From: an alpha proteobacterium BAL199
Lineage (GTDB): Bacteria; Pseudomonadota; Alphaproteobacteria; Thalassobaculales; Thalassobaculaceae
Assembly (NCBI GenBank): GCA_000171835.1
Contig: ABHC01000008.1
Coordinates: 152,103-216,102, forward strand
DNA: 64,000 nucleotides
Direction: 5' to 3'
Below the pieces are notes generated by a model, which searched no databases, was not told the DNA's origin, and saw only the letters and a list, made by a program, of their open reading frames with translations. Each line of letters opens with the position of its first letter. The stretch's first letter is position 1. Shown here one piece after another: positions 51,503-60,332 of the stretch. A program made the translations under genes and the position numbers.

Positions 51503-52837
51503 ATGGTCAGCGTCTACGACTCCCGAATCCTCGGTCCGCTCTTCGGCGACCCCGAAATCGCCCAGCTGTTTGACGACGACGCGACGGTCCGCGCCATGGC
51601 CCAGGTCGAAGCGTCGCTGGCCAGGGCCGAGGCCAAGCTTGGCATTGTGCCGCAAGCCGCAGCCGAGCGGATAACCGAGGCAACCGAGGGCTTTGTGCCC
51701 GACCTTGAAGCGCTTGGAGAAGGTTCCGAACAGGCCGGTGTGGCGGTCATCGCATTCGTCCAGCAGTTCCGAGTCCACGTCGGTGGCGATGCCGCGCAAT
51801 GGGTGCATTTTGGTGCCACCAGCCAGGACATCGTCGACACCGCGCTGATCCTGCAGCTTCGCGACGCGCTTGAACTGATCAGCAAGCGCTTGGATCGGGT
51901 GATCGCAGCGCTCGCGACATTGGCCGACACACACCGCAACACGGTCATGGCCGCGCGAACCCGCTACCAGCAGGCGCTTCCCACAAGCTTCGGCTTGAAG
52001 TGCGCCGGCTGGCTGATGCCGCTGGTCCGCTGCCGTCAGAGGCTGACAGAGTTGCGGCCGCGCCTGCTGATGGTGCAGTTCGGCGGGGCAGCCGGTACGC
52101 TCGCCGCCCTGGGCGACAAGGGCATTGCGGTGATGGAGGGCATGGCCGCCGACCTCGACCTTGCCTGCCCGCCCACCCCTTGGCACACCCAGCGCGACGG
52201 CATCACCGAATTCGGGTCCTGGCTGTCGCTGGTCACCGGGGCGCTCGGCAAGCTGGGTCAGGATGCCGTCTTGATGGCTCAGACCGAGGTTGGCGAACTC
52301 GATGAGAGCGCCGGCGGCGGTCGTGGCGGTTCGAGCACCATGCCACAGAAGACCAATCCAGTGACTGGTGAGGCCCTGGTCGCAGCGGCTCGTCTGAACG
52401 CCACTCTGCTCGGCAATCTGCACCAAGGGCAGATCCAGGAGCATGAACGCGGCGGGGTTGGCTGGCAGATGGAATGGGCGACCCTGCCGACCATGGTCGT
52501 CACCTCCGGCGCCGCACTTGCCAAGACCGAAGCGCTGCTCGGTCGGTTGGCCGTCGGTATCGAGCGGATGCGCGCCAACCTCGGCCCGGAGAACGGGCTG
52601 ATCCTAGCCGAGGCCGCGACCTTTGCACTGGCCGAGTACATGCCGCGTCCGGACGCCCAAGCACTGGTCAAGCAGGCGGCACGCGCGGTGATCGATGACG
52701 GCGGGCATCTGGTCGACGCACTGCGTTCCCGTACGACCGCCACGGTCGACTGGGGCCGGCTGCGCGATCCCGCCTGCTATCTTGGATGCAACGACGCGCT
52801 GATCGACCGAGCGCTGGTGGCGGTACGCACCGCCTAG
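51503..52837 (+). CDS. pcaB: 3-Carboxy-cis,cis-muconate cycloisomerase
   Basis: 444-aa fumarase/aspartase-superfamily enzyme. RILGPLFGDPEIAQLFDDDATVRAMAQVEASLARAEAKLG at the start, the superfamily loop GGRGGSSTMPQKTNPVTGE near 280. It lactonises the PcaGH product. It sits after BKACE, so all enzymes from protocatechuate to 3-oxoadipate are in one operon. It ends 15 bp from a convergent regulator gene. Confidence 0.93.
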   Translation: MVSVYDSRILGPLFGDPEIAQLFDDDATVRAMAQVEASLARAEAKLGIVPQAAAERITEATEGFVPDLEALGEGSEQAGVAVIAFVQQFRVHVGGDAAQWVHFGATSQDIVDTALILQLRDALELISKRLDRVIAALATLADTHRNTVMAARTRYQQALPTSFGLKCAGWLMPLVRCRQRLTELRPRLLMVQFGGAAGTLAALGDKGIAVMEGMAADLDLACPPTPWHTQRDGITEFGSWLSLVTGALGKLGQDAVLMAQTEVGELDESAGGGRGGSSTMPQKTNPVTGEALVAAARLNATLLGNLHQGQIQEHERGGVGWQMEWATLPTMVVTSGAALAKTEALLGRLAVGIERMRANLGPENGLILAEAATFALAEYMPRPDAQALVKQAARAVIDDGGHLVDALRSRTTATVDWGRLRDPACYLGCNDALIDRALVAVRTA

Positions 52838-52852
52838 CGGTCGGCCGTGGCG

Positions 52853-53476
52853 TTACCCCGGCCGTTCGCCGCTGTCGTTTAGCCGCACCGACATTCTCAC
52901 CAACTCGGCAAGAGAGCTTGCTCGCATCTTTTCCATCACGTTGGCCCGGTGCACTTCAACGGTGCGCTGGCTGATTCCGAGATCGTGCGCGATCTGCTTG
53001 TTCAGGCGCCCGGCGACCATGGCTTCGAGAACCTGCAGCTCCCGCGCGCTCAAAGTCCCGTAACACGATCGGACGCTGTCCAGTTCGACCTGAACGCGCT
53101 GGCGGTCCTCGCAATCAACAAATGCCCGCCTCACCACGTCGACCAGGTGCTGGTTGTCGAACGGCTTCTCGATGAAGTCGTAAGCTCCGTCACGCATCGC
53201 CTCGATCGCAATCGGAACATCGGCATGGGCCGTGATCATCACCACCGGCAGGACAACGTGGCGTTCGTTCAATGTCTTTTGCAGATCGAGACCGCTCATA
53301 CCCGGCATTCGAATGTCGAGGAGAATGCATCCCGGAAGGGTCGGATCGAGCGCATCCAGGAACTGCTGCGCCGAAGCGAAACTGCGGGTTTCGATATCGG
53401 CAAGGCCGAGCAGCCCAACCAGCATCTCGCGGTTCAACTCGATGTCATCGACCACATAGGCGCAGGGCGTGCTCAC
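52853..53476 (-). CDS. FixJ/NarL-type response regulator (orphan)
   Basis: 207 aa from the GTG at 53476 after AGGAAG. Receiver domain with phospho-acceptor in GCILLDIRMPG, Thr in MITAHADVP, Lys in FIEKPFD, and a LuxR-type helix-turn-helix LSARELQVLEAMVAGRLNKQIAHDLGISQRTVEVHR, the FixJ/TodT layout. No sensor kinase is adjacent; the partner must be encoded elsewhere. About 200 bp upstream hold no gene. Confidence 0.88.
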   Translation of the reverse strand: MSTPCAYVVDDIELNREMLVGLLGLADIETRSFASAQQFLDALDPTLPGCILLDIRMPGMSGLDLQKTLNERHVVLPVVMITAHADVPIAIEAMRDGAYDFIEKPFDNQHLVDVVRRAFVDCEDRQRVQVELDSVRSCYGTLSARELQVLEAMVAGRLNKQIAHDLGISQRTVEVHRANVMEKMRASSLAELVRMSVRLNDSGERPG

Positions 53477-53683
53477 GAGTGACACTTCCTGACTTTGATT
53501 GCGACGACGATCACTCCCACCCCACACTGCGACTCCGGCCTTGGTGGATTATACCTACCTCGCCCCAAAAGTCCGTAATAGCCCAATATCAATCTACGCA
53601 GGCGATCACTCGTCGCCGGCTACCGGTCCAATCGGCACCACTCCGGCCAGCTTGGGCAGCATTCAACCGCAAGCCGAAGGCAA

Positions 53684-54658
53684 TCACCCAGCCAACTGGC
53701 GACCGGGTAGAGACTGGCGGCCGTAAATCGCATCCCAGCGCTGCTGCGCTGCGTCCAGTATCCGCATGGCCGGCAACACCGACCGACCTGGAACCGCTGG
53801 CAGTCTCCCCTCGCGAACCGCCGCAACGAAGTCCTTGGTCACCAGCGACAGATTCTCCTTTTCGGCGGCAACCTCCTGCGCCCCGGCCCCCGTGACGAGT
53901 TGGTTCCGCAGGATGTCGAGACGGTACGAATCGGCATCCGTGACGATCACGTTGTCGTAGATCCGCTCGCGCGAATGATAGGAGCCGGAGACCAGTAGGG
54001 TCTGGTTGCGCTGAGTCTCGATCGACAGGATGCATTCCATCGGAATGCCCGTCTTCGAATTGACCGGTCCGAGGAAGCTGTAGGCGAGTTCACCCTCGAA
54101 ATCGAGCAGCCACAGGCCCAGATCCACGAAGTGGGTGAAGTGATGCCACAGGATGTTGTCGGTCCAACTGCGGTGGTAACCGGTGGCACCGACGTTCGAC
54201 AGGCGGTGGATGAAGAACCGGCCGGAGATGTGGCGGATCGGATCCGTGCCGGCCAGGGACCGCTCGCGGATCGGGGCATACTCCGGCTGCAAGCGCATCG
54301 GATGGCATAGTCCGAATGTGACGCCGCGCGCTTCGGCGGCGGCCACCACGGCCTCCGACTCCTCCAACGTCATCGCGATCGGAATTTCCAGCAGCGTGTG
54401 CTTGCCGGCGTTGATCGACCGCAGTGCGAAGTCCGGATGGCTCTCGCTGGGCGACGCGATGATGACGATGTCGATCTCCGGATCGGCCAGCGCTTCATCC
54501 AGATCGGCGGTCCATTTCTGGTAACCGTAGCGTTCGGCGAACTCCTGCGACTGCTCCGGCCGCCGACCAACCAGGGTGTGGAAGCGACAACCCTCTCCCT
54601 GGAGCGCGTCGCTGTGCCAGACCCCCATCATGCCGTAGCCGACCATGCAGATGTTCAT
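53684..54658 (-). CDS. Gfo/Idh/MocA-family oxidoreductase
   Basis: 324 aa. NAD(P)-binding VGYGMMG near the N-terminus and the alpha/beta C-terminal domain (FFIHRLSNVGATGYHRSW, WHHFTHFVDLGLWLL). The usual E-K-P motif reads EIP (Ile92), so the Lys that normally contacts substrate and cofactor is missing; related sequences with LEIPIA exist in carbohydrate and aromatic pathways. It lies 59 bp after the dehydratase gene, same strand, so a part in uronate catabolism is likely. Confidence 0.82.
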   Translation of the reverse strand: MNICMVGYGMMGVWHSDALQGEGCRFHTLVGRRPEQSQEFAERYGYQKWTADLDEALADPEIDIVIIASPSESHPDFALRSINAGKHTLLEIPIAMTLEESEAVVAAAEARGVTFGLCHPMRLQPEYAPIRERSLAGTDPIRHISGRFFIHRLSNVGATGYHRSWTDNILWHHFTHFVDLGLWLLDFEGELAYSFLGPVNSKTGIPMECILSIETQRNQTLLVSGSYHSRERIYDNVIVTDADSYRLDILRNQLVTGAGAQEVAAEKENLSLVTKDFVAAVREGRLPAVPGRSVLPAMRILDAAQQRWDAIYGRQSLPGRQLAG

Positions 54659-54717
54659 GCCTTCATCTCCTGTGCCTTGGATCGGGCCCGACGCAATTGC
54701 GCCGTGTGGTTTGACTG

Positions 54718-55629
54718 TCAGCCCAGCGACTTGATAAGAGCGCCGAGGCGGGTCATCTGGTCGTCATTGAGATCGAGCAGTGGCGGCCGAACCGGTCCAG
54801 CGCCATGCCCGACGAACCGCGCTCCCGCCTTCACGATGCTGACCGCGTAACCCTTTGCCTCATCTCGGATCGCGATGTACGGCAAGAAGAACTCCGTGAG
54901 CAACCGCCCGACGGTGGCGCCGTCCCCGCCGCGTAGTGCCGCGTAGAACGCCACGGCGGTCTCCGGGATGAAATTGAACACTGCGGAAGAGTAAGTCGTA
55001 ACACCCATGGCATCATAGGCTTCGGCATAGATCTCGGCCGTCGGCAAGCCGCCGACATAGACCAGACGATCGCCCAGCCGCCGACGGACCCGCACCATGC
55101 GCTCGATGTCTCCGGCACCGTCCTTGTACCCGACCAGGTTCGGGCATGCATCGGCGAGGCGAGCGACCGTCTCCGCCGCAAACAGACAGTTGTCACGATT
55201 GTAGACGATCACGCCGATCTTCACGGCATCGCAGATTGCCTTCACATGTCGAAACAGGCCCTCCTGCTCGGCCGTGATGAGATACTGCGGCAACACCAGA
55301 AGACCATCGGCACCCGCCTTTTCGGCCACCACCGCCATCTCGACGGCCAGCCGAGTACCGTAGCCGACCCCCGCGATGATCGGTGTCCGTCCCCGGCAGA
55401 CCGACACCGCGGTTTCGATGATCGACGGGTACTCGCCGGGCGTCAGCGAGAAGAACTCGCCCGTCCCGCCGGCGGCGAACAACGCCGCCGCGCCGTATCC
55501 GTTCAGCCATTCGAGTCGGGCTTCGTAGCCCTTGCGATCGAACGAGAGATCCGGCGAGAAATCAGTGACCGGGAACGACAGCAGCCCCGCCCCTACCTGC
55601 TGTTTCAGTTCCTGGGGGGTGGACGCCAT
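54718..55629 (-). CDS. kdgD: 5-Dehydro-4-deoxyglucarate dehydratase
   Basis: 303-aa DapA-family enzyme: ELKQQVGAGLLSFPVTDFSPDLSFD at the start, GGTGEFFSLT, Tyr in VIVYNRDN, and Schiff-base Lys in NLVGYKDGAGDIERM. Converts 5-dehydro-4-deoxy-D-glucarate to 2-oxoglutarate semialdehyde and CO2, the lower step of the oxidative hexuronate path. Its promoter region carries a 17-bp palindrome (55660-55676). Confidence 0.9.
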   Translation of the reverse strand: MASTPQELKQQVGAGLLSFPVTDFSPDLSFDRKGYEARLEWLNGYGAAALFAAGGTGEFFSLTPGEYPSIIETAVSVCRGRTPIIAGVGYGTRLAVEMAVVAEKAGADGLLVLPQYLITAEQEGLFRHVKAICDAVKIGVIVYNRDNCLFAAETVARLADACPNLVGYKDGAGDIERMVRVRRRLGDRLVYVGGLPTAEIYAEAYDAMGVTTYSSAVFNFIPETAVAFYAALRGGDGATVGRLLTEFFLPYIAIRDEAKGYAVSIVKAGARFVGHGAGPVRPPLLDLNDDQMTRLGALIKSLG

Positions 55630-55659
55630 CGTAGGTCTCCTCGATCAGTGCGGTCAGAT

Positions 55660-55676
55660 CATCATGTCATATGATG
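55660..55676. promoter_or_regulatory. GntR-type operator upstream of kdgD
   Basis: Perfect arms CATCAT (55660-55665) and ATGATG (55671-55676) with spacer GTCAT, 31 bp before the kdgD ATG. The FCD-type GntR regulator next to it is the likely binder. A degenerate relative (ATCATATAAC) lies before the uronate dehydrogenase gene at 59481. Confidence 0.6.
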
Positions 55677-55718
55677 TATTTTTCCACGCGTCGAGAGTCC
55701 ACCCACGTTTTGGTCGGA

Positions 55719-56456
55719 TTACTGGTCGGCGGTCGTTGAGACCAGGCTGGCGTAGCGGTCGCGGCCGCGGGTCAGATGACGTCCCATGGCGCGACGGGCC
55801 GCCGCGCCGTCCCGCGCCTCGATCGACGTTACGATCTGGTGATGCTCGCGCGAGACCTTCTGGAGGTAGCGCGTCATTTCCTCGGCCGACGACACCTGCA
55901 CCCGCACGGTCTGACGCGGGATGATGTGATGGCCCAGGAACTCCAGGAACGACTCGAAGTACGGATTGCCGGTCGCCTGGCAGATCGACTTGTGAAACTC
56001 AAAATCGGCCGAGACTGCGACGTCACCGGTTCCGATGACCGCATCGAACGCCGCGACCGCCTGTTGGACCGCCTTGAGCTGTATGTCGGTGCGGCGCTCG
56101 GCGGCCAAGCCGGCGGCCTCGATCTCCACGCTGCGACGCAGTTCCATGATGGCGATCACGCCCTCGACGGTCGCCGCCCCGTCCGCCTCGATCCGGAACG
56201 GTCGCCGCCGCTTGTCACCAACAACAAACACACCGGCACCCTGCCGGGATTCAACCAGACCCTCGGCACGAAGCGCCGCGATTGCCTCACGAACAACGGT
56301 TCGGCTGACCCCGAATGCGGCGATCATCTCTTGTTCGGTCGGCAGTTTCTCCGACGAAACCAGCTCACCGCTACGGATCCTCTCGGCCAGCGTAGCGGTG
56401 AGTTCTTCGGTCAGGTTCCGGGACGGTGGCAATGGACTGAATTTTGGCATGGTCAT
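55719..56456 (-). CDS. GntR-family regulator (FCD/FadR subfamily)
   Basis: 245 aa from the ATG at 56456; the frame extends to 57038 only as antisense-like overlap with the TRAP permease gene. N-terminal winged helix (LAERIRSGELVSSEKLPTEQEMIAAFGVSRTVVREAIAALRAEGLVESRQGAGVFV) and a C-terminal FCD domain with metal/ligand residues (ADFEFHKSIC, HHIIP, SREHHQIVTSI). Flanked by uronate transport and catabolic genes, so it should control them in response to a sugar acid. Confidence 0.9.
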   Translation of the reverse strand: MTMPKFSPLPPSRNLTEELTATLAERIRSGELVSSEKLPTEQEMIAAFGVSRTVVREAIAALRAEGLVESRQGAGVFVVGDKRRRPFRIEADGAATVEGVIAIMELRRSVEIEAAGLAAERRTDIQLKAVQQAVAAFDAVIGTGDVAVSADFEFHKSICQATGNPYFESFLEFLGHHIIPRQTVRVQVSSAEEMTRYLQKVSREHHQIVTSIEARDGAAARRAMGRHLTRGRDRYASLVSTTADQ

Positions 56457-56482
56457 CGCTGCATCACCGTCCCGTACGAGAG

Positions 56483-57790
56483 TTAAAAGTGAACTCCTGG
56501 ATACTTCAGGCTCGGAATCCACAGAGTCAGAGCCGGGATATACGTCACCAGCAGCAACACTACCAGCATCGCGAGCCAGAACGGCCAAAGCGTCTTCGAG
56601 ACCTTCTCGATCGAGACTTTGCCTATCGCACAACCGACAAACAAAGTTGTCCCCACCGGCGGGGTCAACAGTCCGATCGACAGGTTCAACATCATCACGA
56701 TACCGAACTGCACCGGATTCACGCCCATCGCCGTCACCAGCGGCAGGAGAATTGGCGTGCAGATCAGAATCAGCGGAGCCATGTCCATGAACGTGCCGAG
56801 AACCAGCAACAGCACGTTGATCATGAGGAGCATCGTTATCTTGTCGTCCGTCAGCGACTGCAAGAAAATCGACGCCTTCAGCGGCAATTGCATGAGAGTC
56901 ATCAGATAGGCGAACCCGGCGGCAAAGCCGATGACGATCATCACCATCGCCACCGTCTTGATGACGCTGTGTAGCAGCGCCGGCACCTGACTCCATTTGT
57001 AGTCGCGGTAGACGAACATCGTGACGAAGAACGCCCACACCACCGCAACGGCCGCAGACTCGGTCGGGGTGAAGATGCCTCCGACAACACCGCCGACGAT
57101 GATCAGGATGGTCGCCAAGCCGGCCACCGCCTCCCAGGCGGTCTTCAGCGCCTCGCGCAACGGCACCAGTTCGCCCTTGGGGTAACCTTTCCGGACCGAG
57201 ATGATGTACGACAGGATCATCAGCGCGACGCCAATCATGATCCCGGGGATGATTCCGGCCAGGAACAGCTGAGCGATCGACACGGTGCCACCCGCAGCCA
57301 GCGAATAGATGATCGCGTTGTGGCTCGGCGGAATGACCACGCCCTGGGTGGACGAGGTGATCGTCACATTGACGGCAAAGGTGTCGTCATACCCTGCTCG
57401 CTTCATCATCGGAATTAGGATCGACCCGATCGACGAGGTGTCGGCCACCGACGAGCCTGAGATGCCGCCGAAGAACATGGAGGCGAGGATGTTCACCATC
57501 GCCAGCCCGCCGCGCATGAACCCGACCAGGACATTGGCAAGATTGACCAACCGCCAGGCCATTCCTCCCTCAGCCATCAGAGCGCCGGCGAGAATGAAGA
57601 ACGGGATGGCCAGCAGCGCGAAATTGTCGACGCCGTCGGAGATCTTCAACAGCACACCTTCGAGCGGCAAGCCGACGAACGCGGCGGTGACCAAAGAGGA
57701 GATTCCGAGCGAGTAGGCAACCGGCGTCCCAATCGCAATCAACGCAAACAAGCTGCCAAGCAGCAGGATCGGTCCGACATCACCGCCCAT
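56483..57790 (-). CDS. TRAP transporter large permease (DctM-like)
   Basis: 435 aa, about a dozen hydrophobic spans. Motifs FFILAGALMAEGGMAWRLVNLA, GGISGSSVADTSSIGSIL, and PPSHNAIIYSLAAGGTVSIAQLFLAG are standard for DctM. It overlaps the DctQ gene by one base (TGATG). With DctP and DctQ it forms an Na+-driven importer, here probably for hexuronates. Confidence 0.93.
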   Translation of the reverse strand: MGGDVGPILLLGSLFALIAIGTPVAYSLGISSLVTAAFVGLPLEGVLLKISDGVDNFALLAIPFFILAGALMAEGGMAWRLVNLANVLVGFMRGGLAMVNILASMFFGGISGSSVADTSSIGSILIPMMKRAGYDDTFAVNVTITSSTQGVVIPPSHNAIIYSLAAGGTVSIAQLFLAGIIPGIMIGVALMILSYIISVRKGYPKGELVPLREALKTAWEAVAGLATILIIVGGVVGGIFTPTESAAVAVVWAFFVTMFVYRDYKWSQVPALLHSVIKTVAMVMIVIGFAAGFAYLMTLMQLPLKASIFLQSLTDDKITMLLMINVLLLVLGTFMDMAPLILICTPILLPLVTAMGVNPVQFGIVMMLNLSIGLLTPPVGTTLFVGCAIGKVSIEKVSKTLWPFWLAMLVVLLLVTYIPALTLWIPSLKYPGVHF

Positions 57791-58311
57791 CAGACCGCCC
57801 TCTCGCTCGTGTCATCTGGTACAAAGGCCGATGCACGCGCCTTAGGCGCAACCAGCGCCTTTTCGATGACAAACAGCAACGTCACCAAGCTGCCGATCGG
57901 GATCGCGGTGTAGACCACGCCGACGCGGACATACTCAAACTCGGGATAGGACTGGAAGAACGTGGCGTCCACGAGCTTCATGCCATAGAACATCATGAAC
58001 ACCGACACACTGGCCATCAGCAGGTCGATCACCATCCGCAGGATCCGCCCGACCGCCGGCGACACCGCGTTCTCGACGATCTCCAGGCGCAAATGGGCGT
58101 CCGCCCGATAGCAGACTGCGGCACCGTAGAACGTCAGTTGAACAGCCAGGAAGATCGACAGCGGCTCGGAATAAAACGCGCCGATATGCAAGACGTAGCG
58201 GGAAAACACGCCGAACGCGATCAAGATCGTCATGACGACGACCGAGGCGCAGCACAGGAATACGCATGCCATGTAGAGCTTATCCATGGCTGCAACGTAG
58301 CAATCACGCAT
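57790..58311 (-). CDS. TRAP transporter small permease (DctQ-like)
   Basis: 173 aa with four hydrophobic helices; SRYVLHIGAFYSEPLSIFLAVQLTFYGAAVCYRADAHLRLE is the DctQ signature. The ATG at 58311 follows GGGGA; an internal ATG (58287) is possible. It joins DctM in the membrane. A stem-loop sits between it and the binding-protein gene. Confidence 0.9.
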   Translation of the reverse strand: MRDCYVAAMDKLYMACVFLCCASVVVMTILIAFGVFSRYVLHIGAFYSEPLSIFLAVQLTFYGAAVCYRADAHLRLEIVENAVSPAVGRILRMVIDLLMASVSVFMMFYGMKLVDATFFQSYPEFEYVRVGVVYTAIPIGSLVTLLFVIEKALVAPKARASAFVPDDTSERAV

Positions 58312-58344
58312 GATGATTCGTCCCCGACCAGCAAACCAGACGGA

Positions 58345-58368
58345 CGGAACGACCAGTCGGCCGTTCCG
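58345..58368 (-). promoter_or_regulatory. Intercistronic stem-loop between DctP and DctQ genes
   Basis: Arms CGGAACG (58345-58351) and CGTTCCG (58362-58368) with a 10-nt loop, in the 77-bp gap after the binding-protein stop. Position matches hairpins that lift binding-protein mRNA over permease mRNA. Confidence 0.5.
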
Positions 58369-58388
58369 CCCAGGTTGGAGTCTGCTGC

Positions 58389-59375
58389 TTACTTAACAGC
58401 AGCAGCGCGTTTGATCAGGTCGGCATACTTCTCGCCGAACTTCATGCGGACCGGCTCGGTAGCCGCAATAAACGGTGCCTTGTCGACGTCCGTGATGACT
58501 TCGTAGCCGAGGGCCCTGATCGCGGCGAGCGACTTCTGCTCCCGGGCGGCCCACAGCTCGCGCTCCTTCTCGACCGCCATGACCGACGCCTTGCGGATCA
58601 GCTGCTGGTCCAGCGGGGTCAGCGTGTCCCACACCTTCTTCGAGAACACGAAGAGTTCCGGTACCATCAGATGCTCGGTCAGGGTGTAGTACTTCGCGAC
58701 TTCGTAGTGCTTGCCCGACTCATAGGACGGCGGGTTGTTCTCGGCGCCATCGACCACGCCGGTCTGCAGCGACGTGTAGAGTTCGCTGAACGAGATCGGC
58801 AGGCCGTTGCCGCCCATGGCGTTGACCATCTCGATGAAGATCGGATTCTGCATGACCCGGATCTTCAAGCCCTTGAGGTCTTCGATGCTCTTGATCGGGC
58901 GAGTGTTGTTGTAGAACGAGCGCGATCCGGCATCCATGTAGCCGAGGCCGATCAGCCCGCCCTTCTCCAACTTGTTCAGCAGATTGGTGCCGAGTTCACC
59001 GTCAACCACCTTGTGCATGTGGTCAACGCTCCGGAAAAAGTACGGCAACGCAAACGCATTGAATTCTTCGACGATCGGGCCGACCACACCGACGCTGACC
59101 CGGGTCATTTCCAGCGCACCGACCTGGACTTGTTCGAGCGCTTCCTTCTCGCCGCCGAGCTGCATCGAGTGGAAGATCTTGATCTTGAGACGACCCGCGG
59201 TCCAAGTATCCAGCAGATCGCCCATGTACTGGATAGCATCCGTCGTCGGATACCCCATCGGGTGCACGTCGCTGGACTTGATTTCCAATGCATGAGCCGC
59301 CGGCGCAGCAAGAACACTTCCGGCAAGCAGGGATGCGGCAAGGGTACGGCGCATCCCGGTGAGTGAGATCATCAT
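58389..59375 (-). CDS. TRAP transporter substrate-binding protein (DctP-like)
   Basis: 328 aa with a signal peptide ending near AAHA-LE (about residue 29). GGAGG precedes the ATG. Features of sugar-acid DctP proteins: ESGKHYEVAKYYTLTEH, the conserved Arg in LKIRVMQNPIF, Asn in GAENNPPSYESGKH. The family includes glucuronate/galacturonate binders. The first gene of the TRAP operon and divergent from uronate dehydrogenase. Confidence 0.92.
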   Translation of the reverse strand: MMISLTGMRRTLAASLLAGSVLAAPAAHALEIKSSDVHPMGYPTTDAIQYMGDLLDTWTAGRLKIKIFHSMQLGGEKEALEQVQVGALEMTRVSVGVVGPIVEEFNAFALPYFFRSVDHMHKVVDGELGTNLLNKLEKGGLIGLGYMDAGSRSFYNNTRPIKSIEDLKGLKIRVMQNPIFIEMVNAMGGNGLPISFSELYTSLQTGVVDGAENNPPSYESGKHYEVAKYYTLTEHLMVPELFVFSKKVWDTLTPLDQQLIRKASVMAVEKERELWAAREQKSLAAIRALGYEVITDVDKAPFIAATEPVRMKFGEKYADLIKRAAAVK

Positions 59376-59480
59376 GACGGTTACTTCCTCCCTGTAGATT
59401 TATATCGTCTCATTGTTCTCGAAGTAACGACTTCTGCCGTCTCCGGAGAACCGGCATCGGTTGCGCCAGTCTCGTAATTC

Positions 59481-59495
59481 ATCATATAACCGTAT
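59481..59495. promoter_or_regulatory. Weak second GntR-like site before uronate dehydrogenase
   Basis: ATCATATAACCGTAT matches 11 of 15 bases of the reverse complement of the kdgD operator core (ATCAT-n5-ATGAT). It lies 32 bp upstream of the GTG start, in the divergent gap with DctP. Could be chance; listed because both flanking genes belong to the same pathway. Confidence 0.35.
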
Positions 59496-59526
59496 CACTT
59501 CACCCGGCGCAACAGCGGAGCATGGC

Positions 59527-60330
59527 GTGCCAAAAACTGTTCTGATCACCGGCGCTGCCGGCGGTGTCGCTGGCCATCTTCGCCGTGAACTCGGCGATGC
59601 CTACCGGTTGGTCCTGTCCGACCTCCACCCGATCAAGGACCTTGCACCCCACGAGGTCTTTCGCGGTGCGGATCTCGGTGATCTCGAGGCTCTCCGCCGG
59701 TTGATGCCGGGGGTTGACGCAATCGTGCATCTCGGCGGCCAATCGATCGAGGGACCTTGGAGCGACGTGCTCGATCGCAACATCGTCGGCGCCTACAAGC
59801 TGTTCGAGGCGGCCCGGCTCGAAGGCGTCACCCGGGTGGTCTTCGCGAGTTCCTGCCATGCGGTGGGCTTCTATCGGCTGGACGAGACGATCGAGGCCGA
59901 CGCTTATTTCAAGCCGGATGGCCGCTACGGGGTCAGCAAGGTCTTCGGCGAGGCTCTTGGCAGCCTGTACGCCCACAAATACGGCTTCGACGTTCTGGCC
60001 CTGCGCATCGGCAACGTGGGGCCAAGGCCGGTTGACCGCCGCCGCCTGACCTCGTGGCTCAGCCCCCGCGACCTTGCCGCACTGGTCCGTCTCGGGATCG
60101 AGAAGCCGGACCTCGGCTACGAAGTCGTCTTCGGCATGTCCCGCAACACCGGATCCTGCTGGGTGAACAGCACCGCGGACCGCCTCGGCTACGTCCCGCT
60201 CGACGACGCGGCCGACTATGCCGAAGAGATCAACCAGAAGCCGTTCGATCCGAACGCTGCCGCCAACATCTACCAGGGCGGACCATTCGTCGAAGCCGAG
60301 GCAGGCGGAGATCCGGCCAAAGGGTTCTGA
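59527..60330 (+). CDS. udh: Uronate dehydrogenase (NAD-dependent)
   Basis: 267-aa extended-SDR enzyme starting at a GTG (59527) six bases after GGAG. Nucleotide motif TGAAGGVAGHLR, Ser in FASSCHAVGFY, catalytic Tyr134/Lys138 in YGVSKVFGE. It oxidises D-galacturonate or D-glucuronate to the aldaro-lactone. Two bp upstream of the amidohydrolase gene, so the two form a unit. Confidence 0.9.
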   Translation: MPKTVLITGAAGGVAGHLRRELGDAYRLVLSDLHPIKDLAPHEVFRGADLGDLEALRRLMPGVDAIVHLGGQSIEGPWSDVLDRNIVGAYKLFEAARLEGVTRVVFASSCHAVGFYRLDETIEADAYFKPDGRYGVSKVFGEALGSLYAHKYGFDVLALRIGNVGPRPVDRRRLTSWLSPRDLAALVRLGIEKPDLGYEVVFGMSRNTGSCWVNSTADRLGYVPLDDAADYAEEINQKPFDPNAAANIYQGGPFVEAEAGGDPAKGF

Positions 60331-60332
60331 GA

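Noticed and set aside
56457..57038. Long N-terminal extension of the GntR regulator
   Set aside because: It lies inside the DctM gene in another frame; the winged-helix domain begins right after the ATG at 56456.
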